From: an uncultured Bartonella sp.
GTDB lineage: Bacteria > Pseudomonadota > Alphaproteobacteria > Rhizobiales > Rhizobiaceae
DNA length: 64,000 nt
Assembly (NCBI GenBank): GCA_946478235.1
Contig: CAMLBF010000002.1
Location: 248,001 to 312,000 of the forward strand
Reading direction: 5' to 3'
Part shown: piece after piece, positions 9,067-18,542 of the stretch
Position numbering within the stretch: position 1 is the stretch's first letter
Layout of the letters: every line of letters starts with the position of its first letter
Made by a program: the position numbers and the translations under genes
The notes under the pieces: model-generated
Database searches by the model: none
Told to the model about the DNA's origin: nothing
What the model saw: the letters and a program-made list of their open reading frames with translations, nothing else

Positions 9067-10470
9067 ATGGTAGATAATTCAAATAAGACGATTCATGTTA
9101 TTGGCGGTGGGCTAGCTGGAAGTGAAGCCGCTTGGCAAATTGCGGAAGCTGGTATTCCTGTTGTGTTACATGAAATGCGGCCTGTGCAGCAAACGGTCGC
9201 GCACAAAACTGCAAATCTTGCAGAACTTGTTTGTTCCAATTCATTGCGTTCTGATGATTCATCGACCAATGCCGTTGGCTTGCTGCACGCGGAAATGCGT
9301 CTTGCCCACTCTCTTATTATGCAGGCAGCAGATTCGAATCAGGTACCAGCTGGTAGTGCATTAGCTGTCGATCGCGATGGCTTTTCACAGGCAATAACAT
9401 CGGCGCTAGAAGCACATCCATTCATCACGATTGGACGTGGCGAATTAACAGGCTTGCCGCCAGAAGAATGGGGCAATGTGGTTATAGCAACCGGACCATT
9501 GACCTCTCCGGCATTAGCCCAATCAATACAGCAGGTTAGTGGTGAAAATGCCTTGTCTTTTTTCGATGCAATTGCACCGATTATCCATAAAGACAGCATC
9601 AATATGGATATTTGTTGGTATCAATCGCGTTATGACAAGATTGGTCCAGGAGGAACGGGCAAGGATTACATCAATTGTCCACTTGATAAAGAACAGTATG
9701 AAGCCTTTGTAAACGCGCTTATCGAAGGCGATAAAACAGAGTTTCACGAATTTGAAACTGCACCATATTTTGATGGCTGTCTGCCAATTGAGGTTATGGC
9801 TGAACGTGGCAGCGAAACATTGCGGCATGGCCCAATGAAACCAATGGGATTAACCAATGCGCATAATCCAACGGTGAAAGCTTATGCGGTGGTGCAATTA
9901 CGCCAAGATAATGCTTTAGGTACGCTGTATAATATGGTGGGTTTTCAAACAAAACTCAAATACGGTGAACAGATACGTATTTTTAGAACCATTCCTGGCT
10001 TGGAAAATGCCGAATTTGCCCGTTTGGGTGGACTTCATCGTAACACCTATCTCAACTCACCTATTTTACTCGATAAAACGTTGCGCCTGAAGGCGATGCC
10101 GCGTTTACGTTTTGCCGGACAAATCACTGGTTGTGAAGGTTATGTGGAATCAGCTGCGATTGGTTTATTGGCTGGGAGATTTGCCATTGCAGATCATAAG
10201 AATATTGAACCCGATCTGCCGCCAATAACGACAGCCTTTGGTGCGCTTCTTAATCACATTACAGGCGGACACATTGTTGCAGAGGACGTTGGCAAACAAT
10301 CGTTTCAGCCAATGAATATAAATTTTGGTTTATTTCCGCCAGTAGAAGTTGAAAAAACAGAAGGAAAGCGTTTGCGCGGAAAAGAAAAAACCATAGCAAA
10401 AAAACAAGCGCTTACGGCACGTGCGCTTAATGACTGTAAAAATTGGTTACATGAGGATTTCACAAAATGA
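9067..10470 (+). CDS. trmFO: Methylenetetrahydrofolate-tRNA-(uracil-5-)-methyltransferase
   Basis: TrmFO uses methylene-tetrahydrofolate and FAD to methylate U54 in the tRNA T-loop. The 467-residue product begins with the FAD Rossmann motif [12 protein letters not shown]. It contains [11 protein letters not shown] and the C-terminal [12 protein letters not shown], both with conserved Cys residues. I use the ATG at 9067; a TTG at 9052 is in frame but has no better ribosome site. The stop overlaps the start of gph by four bases, so the two are translationally coupled. Confidence 0.96.
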   Translation: MVDNSNKTIHVIGGGLAGSEAAWQIAEAGIPVVLHEMRPVQQTVAHKTANLAELVCSNSLRSDDSSTNAVGLLHAEMRLAHSLIMQAADSNQVPAGSALAVDRDGFSQAITSALEAHPFITIGRGELTGLPPEEWGNVVIATGPLTSPALAQSIQQVSGENALSFFDAIAPIIHKDSINMDICWYQSRYDKIGPGGTGKDYINCPLDKEQYEAFVNALIEGDKTEFHEFETAPYFDGCLPIEVMAERGSETLRHGPMKPMGLTNAHNPTVKAYAVVQLRQDNALGTLYNMVGFQTKLKYGEQIRIFRTIPGLENAEFARLGGLHRNTYLNSPILLDKTLRLKAMPRLRFAGQITGCEGYVESAAIGLLAGRFAIADHKNIEPDLPPITTAFGALLNHITGGHIVAEDVGKQSFQPMNINFGLFPPVEVEKTEGKRLRGKEKTIAKKQALTARALNDCKNWLHEDFTK

Positions 10471-11141
10471 ATACTAGTCCCGTTGTTGTCTTCGATTTGG
10501 ATGGCACACTTGTTGACTCGGCTCCCGACCTTCTGGACAGTTTAAATCATTGTCTTCAAGATGATGGACTAACCACATATTCCCCAGCCGATATCCGCAA
10601 GCTGGTTGGTATGGGGGGAAGGATTATGATTGAGCGGGCATTAACATTGCAAAATGTTCCGCTGGATGATGCCCATATAGACAAACTGCTTTCGTCATTT
10701 TTACAGCATTATGAAGCGCAAATGCCAGGAAAAACGCATTTTTTTAAAGGTGTTGACGATTGTTTAAAACGTCTGACAGATGCGGGCTATAAGCTAGCTG
10801 TTTGTACTAATAAATATGAAAATCTTGCCCGTAAATTGCTAAACGGGTTAGGAAAGACCGATCTATTTTGCGTCATTACAGGTGGAGACACCTTTGCTTA
10901 CCGCAAACCTGATGCCCGCCATATCCTATCAACCATTGAGTTAGCGCATGGGGATTTGGAACGCTCTATTATGGTGGGCGACAGCAAAACCGATATTCTG
11001 GCAGCACATAGCGCAGATATTCCTGTTATTGCAGTGAATTTTGGATATACTGATGCACCAGTAGAGACGTTCTCTCCAACCAAAGTCATCAGCCATTATG
11101 ATGAGCTAACACCACAATTGATTGAAAGCTGTTTCCGTTAA
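10467..11141 (+). CDS. gph: HAD-family phosphoglycolate phosphatase
   Basis: The 224-residue HAD hydrolase has all four motifs: DLDGTLVDS near the N-terminus (nucleophile Asp10), VCTNK (motif II), the Lys of YRKPDA (motif III) and VGDSKTD (motif IV). The cap and length match Gph, which removes 2-phosphoglycolate formed by DNA repair or oxygenation. Other small phosphomonoesters are possible substrates for this fold. It overlaps trmFO by ATGA. Confidence 0.88.
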   Translation: MNTSPVVVFDLDGTLVDSAPDLLDSLNHCLQDDGLTTYSPADIRKLVGMGGRIMIERALTLQNVPLDDAHIDKLLSSFLQHYEAQMPGKTHFFKGVDDCLKRLTDAGYKLAVCTNKYENLARKLLNGLGKTDLFCVITGGDTFAYRKPDARHILSTIELAHGDLERSIMVGDSKTDILAAHSADIPVIAVNFGYTDAPVETFSPTKVISHYDELTPQLIESCFR

Positions 11142-11185
11142 TTCTCGTTGAAGTTTATAGTTTATAACTTATAGGGACAAGAATA

Positions 11186-11815
11186 TTGGATATGATCCTC
11201 ACCTTATCGGATAAAAAGCCGTTATTTGAAGGACTAACACGTTCAGTCTATGTCCATTATCAGAACCCTGATTATTTGATAAAAATTCCTACAAATTGCT
11301 GGAAAGACAAGTTTGCTGGTTTTTCTCATTTTCGCAGGTGGCGCAAATCCGTTGATCTAAATACCCCAAATACAAAAGAATTAACGGAGTTTATGCGCCA
11401 TTTTCCAGATCAAAGCGCTTGCGAAAAACACGTGATGCAAATTGTTGGCATCACTGCCACAGACCTTGGGTGGGGGCTAATTGTAAGGGCGGAATATGAC
11501 GCGTTTGGAAATTTGGCCAAACCATTTGATGCCTATAAAAACGATATGAAACAGTATGAAGAGCAAATTATCGATTTCATCACTTGGGTAAGACAAACAG
11601 ATTTTATATGCTATGATTTGAAGTTTGATAATATTTTGCTCAGCTGGCGATCAGGTCAACCACAATTGGTACTTATCGATGGTATTGGCGAAAATAGTCG
11701 GTTTTCAATACGCAAATATTCCCGTCGGTTTAATAATTTTCGCAATCGCAAAGAATTGCAAGAATTTATCGACTCGCTGAAACCATATATCCAGCTGCCA
11801 TGCTTTGATAAGTAA
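11186..11815 (+). CDS. YrbL-like kinase-fold protein
   Basis: The 209-residue protein belongs to the PhoP-regulatory-network YrbL family, a small branch of the protein-kinase-like fold. The region around residues 142-152 (CYDLKFDNILL) has the catalytic-loop pattern D144, K146, N149. IDG at 164-166 takes the place of the DFG metal site. An N-terminal Lys near residue 33 (LIKIP) could be the ATP-binding lysine. The start is probably TTG at 11186, because AGGGA lies 8 nt upstream; the ATG at 11192 would be too far from it. The substrate and role are unknown in this order. Confidence 0.75.
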   Translation: MDMILTLSDKKPLFEGLTRSVYVHYQNPDYLIKIPTNCWKDKFAGFSHFRRWRKSVDLNTPNTKELTEFMRHFPDQSACEKHVMQIVGITATDLGWGLIVRAEYDAFGNLAKPFDAYKNDMKQYEEQIIDFITWVRQTDFICYDLKFDNILLSWRSGQPQLVLIDGIGENSRFSIRKYSRRFNNFRNRKELQEFIDSLKPYIQLPCFDK

Positions 11816-11844
11816 AGCTCTTTAAAGAATAATGCTTTGACGAA

Positions 11845-11880
11845 TAAAAAAGCCCGGTCAACACGACCGGGCTTTTATTG
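11845..11880. terminator. Bidirectional terminator between the YrbL-like gene and hupB
   Basis: AGCCCGGTC and GACCGGGCT form a perfect 9-bp stem (11851-11873) around AACAC, with A residues before and TTTTATT after. It can stop the plus-strand YrbL-like transcript and the minus-strand hupB transcript. Confidence 0.93.
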
Positions 11881-11896
11881 TTGGGATATATCCAAC

Positions 11897-12172
11897 TTAT
11901 TGATTTACAGCTTCTTTCAAGCCTTTACCTGCAGAAAACTTCGGTACATTACGTGCCGGAATATCGATTTCTGCACCTGTAGAAGGGTTACGACCCTTTG
12001 TTGCAGCGCGGTGAGAAACTTCAAAAGAACCGAAACCAGGAAGACGAACGTCACCGCCATCCTTCAGAGCATCGGTAACAGAAGCGATAAATGCATCAAC
12101 AGCTGCAGCTGCTTGAGTTTTGGAGATGCCCGCTTTTTCAGCTACTGAGCTGACCAATTCGTTCTTGTTCAT
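11897..12172 (-). CDS. hupB: DNA-binding protein HU-beta
   Basis: The 91-residue histone-like protein has the HU signature GFGSFEVSHRAATKGRNP (about 46-63), which forms the DNA-clasping arm. The MNKNELV start is typical of HU rather than IHF. HU bends DNA and organises the nucleoid. A strong ribosome site (AAAGGAA) lies 7 nt upstream. It follows lon, as in most relatives, but terminators on both sides make it a separate transcript. An imperfect stem-loop lies in its leader. Confidence 0.97.
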   Translation of the reverse strand: MNKNELVSSVAEKAGISKTQAAAAVDAFIASVTDALKDGGDVRLPGFGSFEVSHRAATKGRNPSTGAEIDIPARNVPKFSAGKGLKEAVNQ

Positions 12173-12196
12173 TGGATAATTCCTTTCTATACGTTA

Positions 12197-12218
12197 CCGG
12201 ATAACGACCATTAGCCGG
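12197..12218 (-). promoter_or_regulatory. Inverted repeat in the hupB leader
   Basis: CCGGATAA and TTAGCCGG (7 of 8 paired) flank a 6-bp centre, 25 bp upstream of the hupB start. It could be a leader stem-loop or an operator; the sequence alone does not decide. Confidence 0.4.
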
Positions 12219-12353
12219 TTGTGAGCAAGTTTATTTAAAACTATGGCAAACAGAAGCCACACAATGTTGAAAAATATAGATTTTGCAAGGAAAACCGCAG
12301 TTATTCACGAGAAAATTTCGTTTTTCCCTGCTTATTTGCACTGCAAAGAGGAA

Positions 12354-12375
12354 AAAGGCAGTAAAACCTGCCTTC
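12354..12375 (-). terminator. Rho-independent terminator of lon
   Basis: On the minus strand AAGGCAG and CTGCCTT pair around GTTTTA and run into TTTTTCC. It lies about 30 bp after the lon stop. Confidence 0.85.
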
Positions 12376-12406
12376 TTCTGGTTAAAAATAGCTCCATTCC
12401 ACTGAA

Positions 12407-14833
12407 TCAGTGGGCTACAGAGCTGAGGTTATCGTCCTCATTCGTTCTATCTTTGGCAACAGGCGATTCCGCAGGTTCTACCCATTCAATTGCCTCTGGA
12501 CGACGAACAAGCGCGTGATCCAATACCTCACTTGCAAAACTAACTGGTACGATTTCCATGTTGTTTTTGACATTGTCAGGAATATCGACTAAGTCTTTTG
12601 CATTTTCTTCAGGTATCAATACCTTCTTTATGCCACCACGCAGTGCAGCTAAAAGTTTTTCTTTTAACCCACCAATTGGCAAAATACGGCCACGCAAGGT
12701 GATTTCACCTGTCATTGCAATATCTTTACGGATTGGAATACCCGTTAAAACAGATACAATTGCCGTAACCATTGCAACACCTGCAGATGGTCCATCTTTT
12801 GGCGTTGCACCTTCCGGCACGTGAACGTGTATATCACGCCGTTCGAATAATGGCGGCTCGATGCCAAAGTCTACCGCACGGGAGCGAACATAGGACGCTG
12901 CCGCAGAAATAGATTCTTTCATGACATCACGTAAGTTACCGGTAACCGTCATTTTGCCTTTACCTGGCATCATGACGCCTTCAATCGTCAATAGTTCACC
13001 ACCAACTTCAGTCCATGCCAAACCGGTGACGATACCAACCTGATCTTCACCTTCGATTTGACCATAACGATAGCGTTTGACTCCTAAGAACTCATCGATA
13101 TTATTTTCATCAACATTGATGGTTTTCTTATCGTCTTTGACAATTTCTGTTACGGCTTTACGAGCAAGTTTCATCAACTCACGTTCAAGACTACGCACAC
13201 CTGCTTCGCGGGTATAATACTGGATAATAGCCCTGATAGCGCCGTCCGATACCGAGAACTCTTTCTTAGACAGAGAATGTTCCTTGATAACTTTCGGCAG
13301 AAGATGGCGCTTGACGATTTCCATCTTCTCTTCTTCTGTGTAACCAGCAATACGAATAACTTCCATACGATCCAATAAAGGACCCGGAATATTCAGTGTA
13401 TTGGCTGTCGTCACAAACATCACGTCAGAGAGATCATACTCGACTTCAAGATAGTGATCCATGAATGTGTTGTTCTGTTCTGGATCCAACACTTCCAACA
13501 AGGCTGATGACGGATCACCGCGGAAATCCTGTCCCATTTTATCAATCTCGTCGAGAAGGAAAAGTGGATTGTTTCTCTTTGCCTTCTTCATTGACTGGAT
13601 AATTTTGCCAGGCATAGACCCAATATAGGTACGGCGATGTCCGCGTATTTCGGCTTCATCACGAACGCCACCAAGTGACATACGCACATATTCGCGCCCT
13701 GTTGCCTTTGCAATTGACCTTGCAAGCGATGTTTTACCAACACCGGGAGGGCCAACAAGACAAATAATCGGGCCTTTAATCTTGGAAGCGCGGCTTTGGA
13801 CTGCTAGATACTCAACAATACGCTCTTTAACTTTTTCCAAGCCAAAATGTTCTTCATCCATGATCTTTTCAGCATAGTTAAGATCATTTTTTATCTTGGA
13901 CTTCTTACCCCAAGGTATTGTCAGCAACCAATCAAGATAGTTGCGAATAACTGTCGCTTCAGCAGACATAGGCGACATATTGCGAAGCTTTCTTACTTCA
14001 GTTTCCGCCTTTTCACGTGCTTCTTTCGACAATTTTGTCTTTTTAATACGTTCTTCAAGCTCGGTTACTTCATCACGTCCATCTTCACCCTCACCGAGCT
14101 CCTTCTGGATCGCTTTCATCTGCTCGTTGAGATAATATTCACGTTGCGTCTTTTCCATCTGGCGTTTAACGCGAGACCGAATACGCTTTTCAACCTGCAG
14201 AACAGAAATCTCACCTTCCATAAAGGATAAAGCTTTTTCGAGGCGTTCCCGAACAGACAATAATGCCAACATTTCCTGTTTTTCGGAAAGCTTGATTGCC
14301 AAATGTGATGCAACGGTATCAGCCAACTTTGTAGCATCTTCAATTTGACTGACTGCTGTGATGACTTCCGGTGAAATTTTCTTATTCAATTTCACATAAT
14401 TTTCAAAGTCGGAAATAACAGACCTAGAAAGCGCCTCTATTTCAACTTTATCTTCATCCGGCTCTTCCAATGGCGTTGCTTCAGCCTGATGATAATTGGC
14501 ATTTTCTGTAAAATTATTGATCTTTGCGCGTTTCACGCCTTCTACCAACACTTTCACAGTTCCATCAGGAAGTTTTAATAATTGCAGCACATTTGCCAAG
14601 GTGCCGATATCGTAGATATCATCAGCCTTCGGATCGTCATCCGAAGCATTTTTTTGCGTTGCCAACAATATCTGCTTATTTTGCCCCATCGCTTCTTCGA
14701 GAGCGCGAATGGATTTTTCACGTCCTACGAATAGCGGCACAATCATATGTGGGAAGACAACAATATCGCGAAGCGGCAAAACAGCATATAGCGTTTTGCT
14801 TTCCACTTCTGTCTTCTCTAAATCATGTTGCAT
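12407..14833 (-). CDS. lon: ATP-dependent protease Lon
   Basis: Lon degrades misfolded and short-lived regulatory proteins in the cytoplasm. The 808-residue product has the N-terminal substrate domain (LPLRDIVVFPHMIVPLFVGR), a long coiled segment, and the AAA+ module with Walker A GPPGVGKTS and Walker B FLLDEIDKM. The C-terminal serine protease domain carries the nucleophile in PKDGPSAGVAM, and the partner Lys follows in LKEKLLAA. The start at 14833 is preceded by AAAGGAAA. An in-frame ATG 30 bp upstream lacks this. It lies downstream of clpP-clpX on the same strand. Confidence 0.98.
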   Translation of the reverse strand: MQHDLEKTEVESKTLYAVLPLRDIVVFPHMIVPLFVGREKSIRALEEAMGQNKQILLATQKNASDDDPKADDIYDIGTLANVLQLLKLPDGTVKVLVEGVKRAKINNFTENANYHQAEATPLEEPDEDKVEIEALSRSVISDFENYVKLNKKISPEVITAVSQIEDATKLADTVASHLAIKLSEKQEMLALLSVRERLEKALSFMEGEISVLQVEKRIRSRVKRQMEKTQREYYLNEQMKAIQKELGEGEDGRDEVTELEERIKKTKLSKEAREKAETEVRKLRNMSPMSAEATVIRNYLDWLLTIPWGKKSKIKNDLNYAEKIMDEEHFGLEKVKERIVEYLAVQSRASKIKGPIICLVGPPGVGKTSLARSIAKATGREYVRMSLGGVRDEAEIRGHRRTYIGSMPGKIIQSMKKAKRNNPLFLLDEIDKMGQDFRGDPSSALLEVLDPEQNNTFMDHYLEVEYDLSDVMFVTTANTLNIPGPLLDRMEVIRIAGYTEEEKMEIVKRHLLPKVIKEHSLSKKEFSVSDGAIRAIIQYYTREAGVRSLERELMKLARKAVTEIVKDDKKTINVDENNIDEFLGVKRYRYGQIEGEDQVGIVTGLAWTEVGGELLTIEGVMMPGKGKMTVTGNLRDVMKESISAAASYVRSRAVDFGIEPPLFERRDIHVHVPEGATPKDGPSAGVAMVTAIVSVLTGIPIRKDIAMTGEITLRGRILPIGGLKEKLLAALRGGIKKVLIPEENAKDLVDIPDNVKNNMEIVPVSFASEVLDHALVRRPEAIEWVEPAESPVAKDRTNEDDNLSSVAH

Positions 14834-14943
14834 AGTGTTTCCTTTCTGGAGCCTCAAGCTCATTTGCCACGCTTGCCATCCCTTAATTGTTAAGCAAATG
14901 ACAGCGCACAGAGGGATTAGGTGGTGGTCAACACCCTTTAATT

Positions 14944-14967
14944 CAAGAGGTCAACCAAGACCTCTTG
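14944..14967. promoter_or_regulatory. Perfect 9-bp stem-loop between clpX and lon
   Basis: CAAGAGGTC and GACCTCTTG pair around AACCAA. No T-run follows on either strand, so it is not a standard terminator. It lies 41 bp after the clpX stop and 110 bp before the lon start, and may be an mRNA-processing or protein-binding site. Confidence 0.5.
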
Positions 14968-15008
14968 CATCGACAACAATTTTTTACAAGAACACGTAAA
15001 ATTACTAA

Positions 15009-16283
15009 TTACGCGGAAGCATTTTCTTTATTGTTATCTCTTTCTGCGTAAATATAAAGCGGACGCGCTTTATCCTCCACTACATCCGCAGAGATAACCA
15101 CTTCCTGAACCCCTTCAAGAGTTGGTAATTCAAACATCGTATCCAACAGGATTTTTTCCATGATGGAGCGAAGCCCGCGAGCTCCCGTTTTACGTTCAAT
15201 GGCCTTATTGGCAATTGCCCGTAATGCATCATCATGGAATGTCAGTTTGACATCTTCCATCTCAAACAAACGTTGATACTGCTTTACCAGCGCATTCTTT
15301 GGCTGAGACAATATTTGCACCAACGCATCGACATCAAGATCCTCTAATGTCGCAATAACTGGAAGACGTCCTACAAATTCTGGAATAAGACCGAATTTGA
15401 GCAGGTCTTCTGGCTCAAGATCATGGAATATCTCACCAACACTGCGTTCATCGGGTGCTTTAACAGTTGCACCAAAACCAATCGAGGTTTTCTCACCGCG
15501 CGCAGAAATAATACGCTCAAGTCCTGCAAATGCACCGCCACAGATAAACAGAATGTTTGTTGTATCAACTTGCAAAAACTCTTGTTGAGGGTGTTTTCTA
15601 CCGCCCTGTGGTGGGACAGAAGCAATTGTACCCTCCATAATTTTCAACAAGGCCTGTTGCACACCCTCACCCGATACATCGCGCGTAATTGACGGATTAT
15701 CGGATTTACGTGAAATTTTATCCACTTCATCAATATAGACGATACCGCGTTGGGCGCGCTCAACATTGTAATCAGCAGACTGCAACAATTTAAGAATGAT
15801 GTTTTCTACATCTTCACCGACATAACCGGCTTCCGTCAAAGTTGTTGCATCGGCCATTGTAAAGGGCACATCAATAATCCGTGCCAATGTTTGTGCAAGG
15901 TATGTTTTACCACAACCAGTTGGACCAACGAGCAGGATATTGGACTTAGACAGTTCGATATCACTTGACTTCGATTGATTGGCCAAACGTTTGTAGTGAT
16001 TATGCACTGCAACCGATAAAACCCGCTTAGCATGCGTTTGCCCAATGACATAATCATCTAGAACAGTCATGATTTCCTGCGGTGTCGGCACACCATCACG
16101 TGCTTTTACTCCGGAAGACTTATTTTCTTCCCGAATAATATCCATGCATAGCTCAACGCATTCATCACAGATGAATACTGTTGGTCCTGCTATGAGTTTA
16201 CGCACCTCATGCTGGCTTTTACCACAGAATGAGCAATAAAGCGTATTCTTTGAATCGCCCCCACTATTACCAATTTTGCTCAT
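15009..16283 (-). CDS. clpX: ATP-dependent Clp protease ATP-binding subunit ClpX
   Basis: ClpX unfolds substrates and feeds them into ClpP. The 424-residue product begins with the C4 zinc finger (CSFCGKS and ICDEC, about 14-41). An AAA+ domain follows with Walker A GPTGCGKT and Walker [11 protein letters not shown], then the GFGA pore loop and the C-terminal sensor-2 domain with GARGLRS. The ATG at 16283 is preceded by AAAGGAAA; extra upstream codons to 16367 are not family-like. clpP lies 219 bp upstream on the same strand. Confidence 0.98.
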   Translation of the reverse strand: MSKIGNSGGDSKNTLYCSFCGKSQHEVRKLIAGPTVFICDECVELCMDIIREENKSSGVKARDGVPTPQEIMTVLDDYVIGQTHAKRVLSVAVHNHYKRLANQSKSSDIELSKSNILLVGPTGCGKTYLAQTLARIIDVPFTMADATTLTEAGYVGEDVENIILKLLQSADYNVERAQRGIVYIDEVDKISRKSDNPSITRDVSGEGVQQALLKIMEGTIASVPPQGGRKHPQQEFLQVDTTNILFICGGAFAGLERIISARGEKTSIGFGATVKAPDERSVGEIFHDLEPEDLLKFGLIPEFVGRLPVIATLEDLDVDALVQILSQPKNALVKQYQRLFEMEDVKLTFHDDALRAIANKAIERKTGARGLRSIMEKILLDTMFELPTLEGVQEVVISADVVEDKARPLYIYAERDNNKENASA

Positions 16284-16502
16284 TTCACTTTCCTTTCGCC
16301 CGAACGCATGGAATATCTTGCCTTTTCGGTTGGATTTTTCAAGCCCATTCCATTTACAAACATACACAAAAGATAGGAACAGCGATGGAATTTGCCGTTT
16401 TTCCTATAAAATTTATTTTCCATACAAATTAAATCGTTACGAGAATGGCGATTTTGAAGAGGTTACCCCTCTTTTTAAACCGCCGCTCTCAATTTTTTAC
16501 TC

Positions 16503-17144
16503 TTAATCTTTCTTATCTGCTTTATCTTCTTCAGCTTCTGCACGATAGGCAATGACATCATCTATCAGGCCAAAGGACTTTGCTTCCTCTGCCGACATGA
16601 AGTGATCTCTATCAAGTGTTTTCTCGATAGTTTCGTAATCTCTTCCGGTATGATGAACATAGATTTCGTTTAACCGGCGCTTGATTTTGATGATATCTTG
16701 CGCATGACGTTCAATATCTGATGCCTGGCCCTGAAAACCGCCCGATGGTTGATGCACCATAATACGCGCATTAGGCAAAGCAAATCGGCGACCTGTTGCT
16801 CCTGCAGTCAACAAAAGTGACCCCATGGAAGCAGCCTGCCCCATGCATAGCGTTGACACTGCAGGACGTATAAACTGCATTGTATCATAAATTGCCATAC
16901 CAGATGTCACAACACCACCCGGTGAGTTGATATAGAGACTAATTTCTTTCTTTGGATTTTCAGCCTCGAGGAACAAAAGCTGCGCACAAATCAGCATTGC
17001 CATATTATCTTCGACAGGACCATTGACGAAAATAATTCTTTCCTTCAAGAGACGTGAAAAAATATCGTAGGCTCGTTCGCCGCGATTGGTCTGTTCTACA
17101 ACCATTGGAACAAGACTCAGGGCCGTTTGGATCGGATCACTCAT
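16503..17144 (-). CDS. clpP: ATP-dependent Clp protease proteolytic subunit
   Basis: ClpP forms the tetradecameric serine-protease barrel served by ClpX or ClpA. The 213-residue product shows the triad: Ser106 in MGQAASMGS, His131 in MVHQPSGG and Asp180 in [11 protein letters not shown]. The SLYINSPGG oxyanion segment precedes them. The short acidic/basic C-terminal tail is typical for this order. The upstream spacer of 574 bp should hold its promoter. Confidence 0.98.
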   Translation of the reverse strand: MSDPIQTALSLVPMVVEQTNRGERAYDIFSRLLKERIIFVNGPVEDNMAMLICAQLLFLEAENPKKEISLYINSPGGVVTSGMAIYDTMQFIRPAVSTLCMGQAASMGSLLLTAGATGRRFALPNARIMVHQPSGGFQGQASDIERHAQDIIKIKRRLNEIYVHHTGRDYETIEKTLDRDHFMSAEEAKSFGLIDDVIAYRAEAEEDKADKKD

Positions 17145-17718
17145 TTTGCACTTTCCATTTTTGCACGAATCGCCGTTACCGGCCTATTGGCAGGGTTATA
17201 ATTCGAATATTGAATAAATAGAAGATAAATACCCTGTTCTGCAACCCCTAAACCATTAAAGGTAATTCACGGTAAACAAACCAGAGAATCTAGAATTTCT
17301 CTAATAAATGAATAATGGATTTCCCGCGCAAGCTATTAGATAGTTATCCGCGACATCATCTTCAAGGTTTTTAAGAAAAATCGATCAAAGCACACATCAT
17401 CTAGCACTAAATCTAGCACTAATGCGCTCATTATCCATCAAATATGGATTTGCCACAAAACCTATTCTGTCGGTATAAAATGCCGTTCATCACACAGCAC
17501 CATGAGTTCTGAATAGGTTGGTTAGCAAAGACCGAATAACCTTTCGAAGCTGATTTTGCCAAATGACTCTGGCATTTTTGCTAAATGATTAAACCAACTC
17601 ACTAAAAATGAATATGTGAAATGCGGTAAGCGATGTGTCTGTAAGTGATATGCCAGTAGGCTATGTGTCCGCAAGTGATGTGTCAGGCGGCGTCGTAGAA
17701 CAACACGCTAAGCCGATG
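17145..17718. other. Intergenic spacer, 574 bp, with degenerate repeats
   Basis: The spacer lies between clpP and the glycosyltransferase gene. It has no supported reading frame. It contains a 12-bp near-duplicate (CTAGCACTAAAT then CTAGCACTAATG at 17401-17424) and a four-unit 15-bp degenerate repeat at 17630-17689. No hfq or hflX remnant is recognisable. Confidence 0.55.
17630..17689. repeat. Four degenerate 15-bp tandem units
   Basis: Units GCGATGTGTCTGTAA, GTGATATGCCAGTAG, GCTATGTGTCCGCAA and GTGATGTGTCAGGCG follow each other without gaps, just past the 3' end of the glycosyltransferase gene. Confidence 0.7.
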
Positions 17719-18531
17719 TCACTTCTTGCCAAAAACCTTAGCAAAATCTGGTATTTGTTCTATCGCCCACCAATAAAAACTGCCTTTTTTTGGCGGTTCA
17801 GTCGTCTTTTCTTTTTTATGGATATGAAAACCGATAAAATTCGGGGCATTTAGAGGTTCTGTACCATAAGCAGGGTCGAATATTCTTTCAGCGTCCCGTC
17901 CCGTCCAATAATAAAATGTTTCCTTTTCTTTGGCCTTATCAAAAAAGCCATATCGCTTTGCCAATCGGGAAATACCGTCATTGCCAAATATGGTAATACC
18001 TAAACGACCTGGTACGACGGGAAGTTTTTTACGGCGCAACTGCCAAGGTATCCAGACACCACGGTGAAAACCAAGCCAATTAGGAATCATTTCACCAGAT
18101 GCAAGATAATCATCAAACTCTTTGATAATCGGGTTATCAGGTGGCAAATAAAGCGCTGAAACTCCGACACGAGAACGGTTTTCCCGCGCTAACCACACTT
18201 CATTTTCGTTCGGGTGGAATTGTTTATGAAGATAGACATCAGTATCAAGCCATACACCGGCTTGATTTTTCATCAACATGACACGAAAGAAATCTGACAG
18301 CTGCACAATGGTACGGCTGGGTTTAAAATCGGGAAATGTTGGATCCAATCGATAAAGTGTGGAAAGCGGCAGAATTGGTTCAGCGTCGAACAATTCGACG
18401 CCATCAGGTACATTTTCAATGGCACTGTGACTGTATAATTTTACTCTTTGTCCGGTCTTCACCATTGAAGACAAACAAAGCCAATCAATCGGCCGTAATT
18501 TGTCTCCATACCAAAATGTACATATATCCAT
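17719..18531 (-). CDS. Glycosyltransferase with DXD motif (GT32/capsular-polysaccharide type)
   Basis: The 270-residue protein resembles small glycosyltransferases with the DXD sugar-binding motif. The segment AGVWLDTDVYLH (about 91-102) places Asp96 and Asp98 for metal and nucleotide-sugar binding. The preceding SDFFRVMLMKNQ helix is the usual partner of that motif, and FIGFHIH near the C-terminus fits the acceptor side. There is no signal peptide or membrane segment. It lies 11 bp downstream of trkA on the same strand. No other polysaccharide genes are nearby. Donor and acceptor are unknown. Confidence 0.75.
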   Translation of the reverse strand: MDICTFWYGDKLRPIDWLCLSSMVKTGQRVKLYSHSAIENVPDGVELFDAEPILPLSTLYRLDPTFPDFKPSRTIVQLSDFFRVMLMKNQAGVWLDTDVYLHKQFHPNENEVWLARENRSRVGVSALYLPPDNPIIKEFDDYLASGEMIPNWLGFHRGVWIPWQLRRKKLPVVPGRLGITIFGNDGISRLAKRYGFFDKAKEKETFYYWTGRDAERIFDPAYGTEPLNAPNFIGFHIHKKEKTTEPPKKGSFYWWAIEQIPDFAKVFGKK

Positions 18532-18542
18532 GGTGATTGCCT

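Noticed and set aside
16456..16475. Hairpin AAGAGG...CCTCTT between clpP and clpX as a clpP terminator
   Set aside because: The T-run is on the plus strand only; on the minus strand, where clpP is transcribed, CAAAATCG follows.
17635..17853. 72-codon plus-strand frame over the 15-bp repeats
   Set aside because: Runs antisense into the glycosyltransferase gene; its repeat-coded start is a by-product of the DNA repeats.
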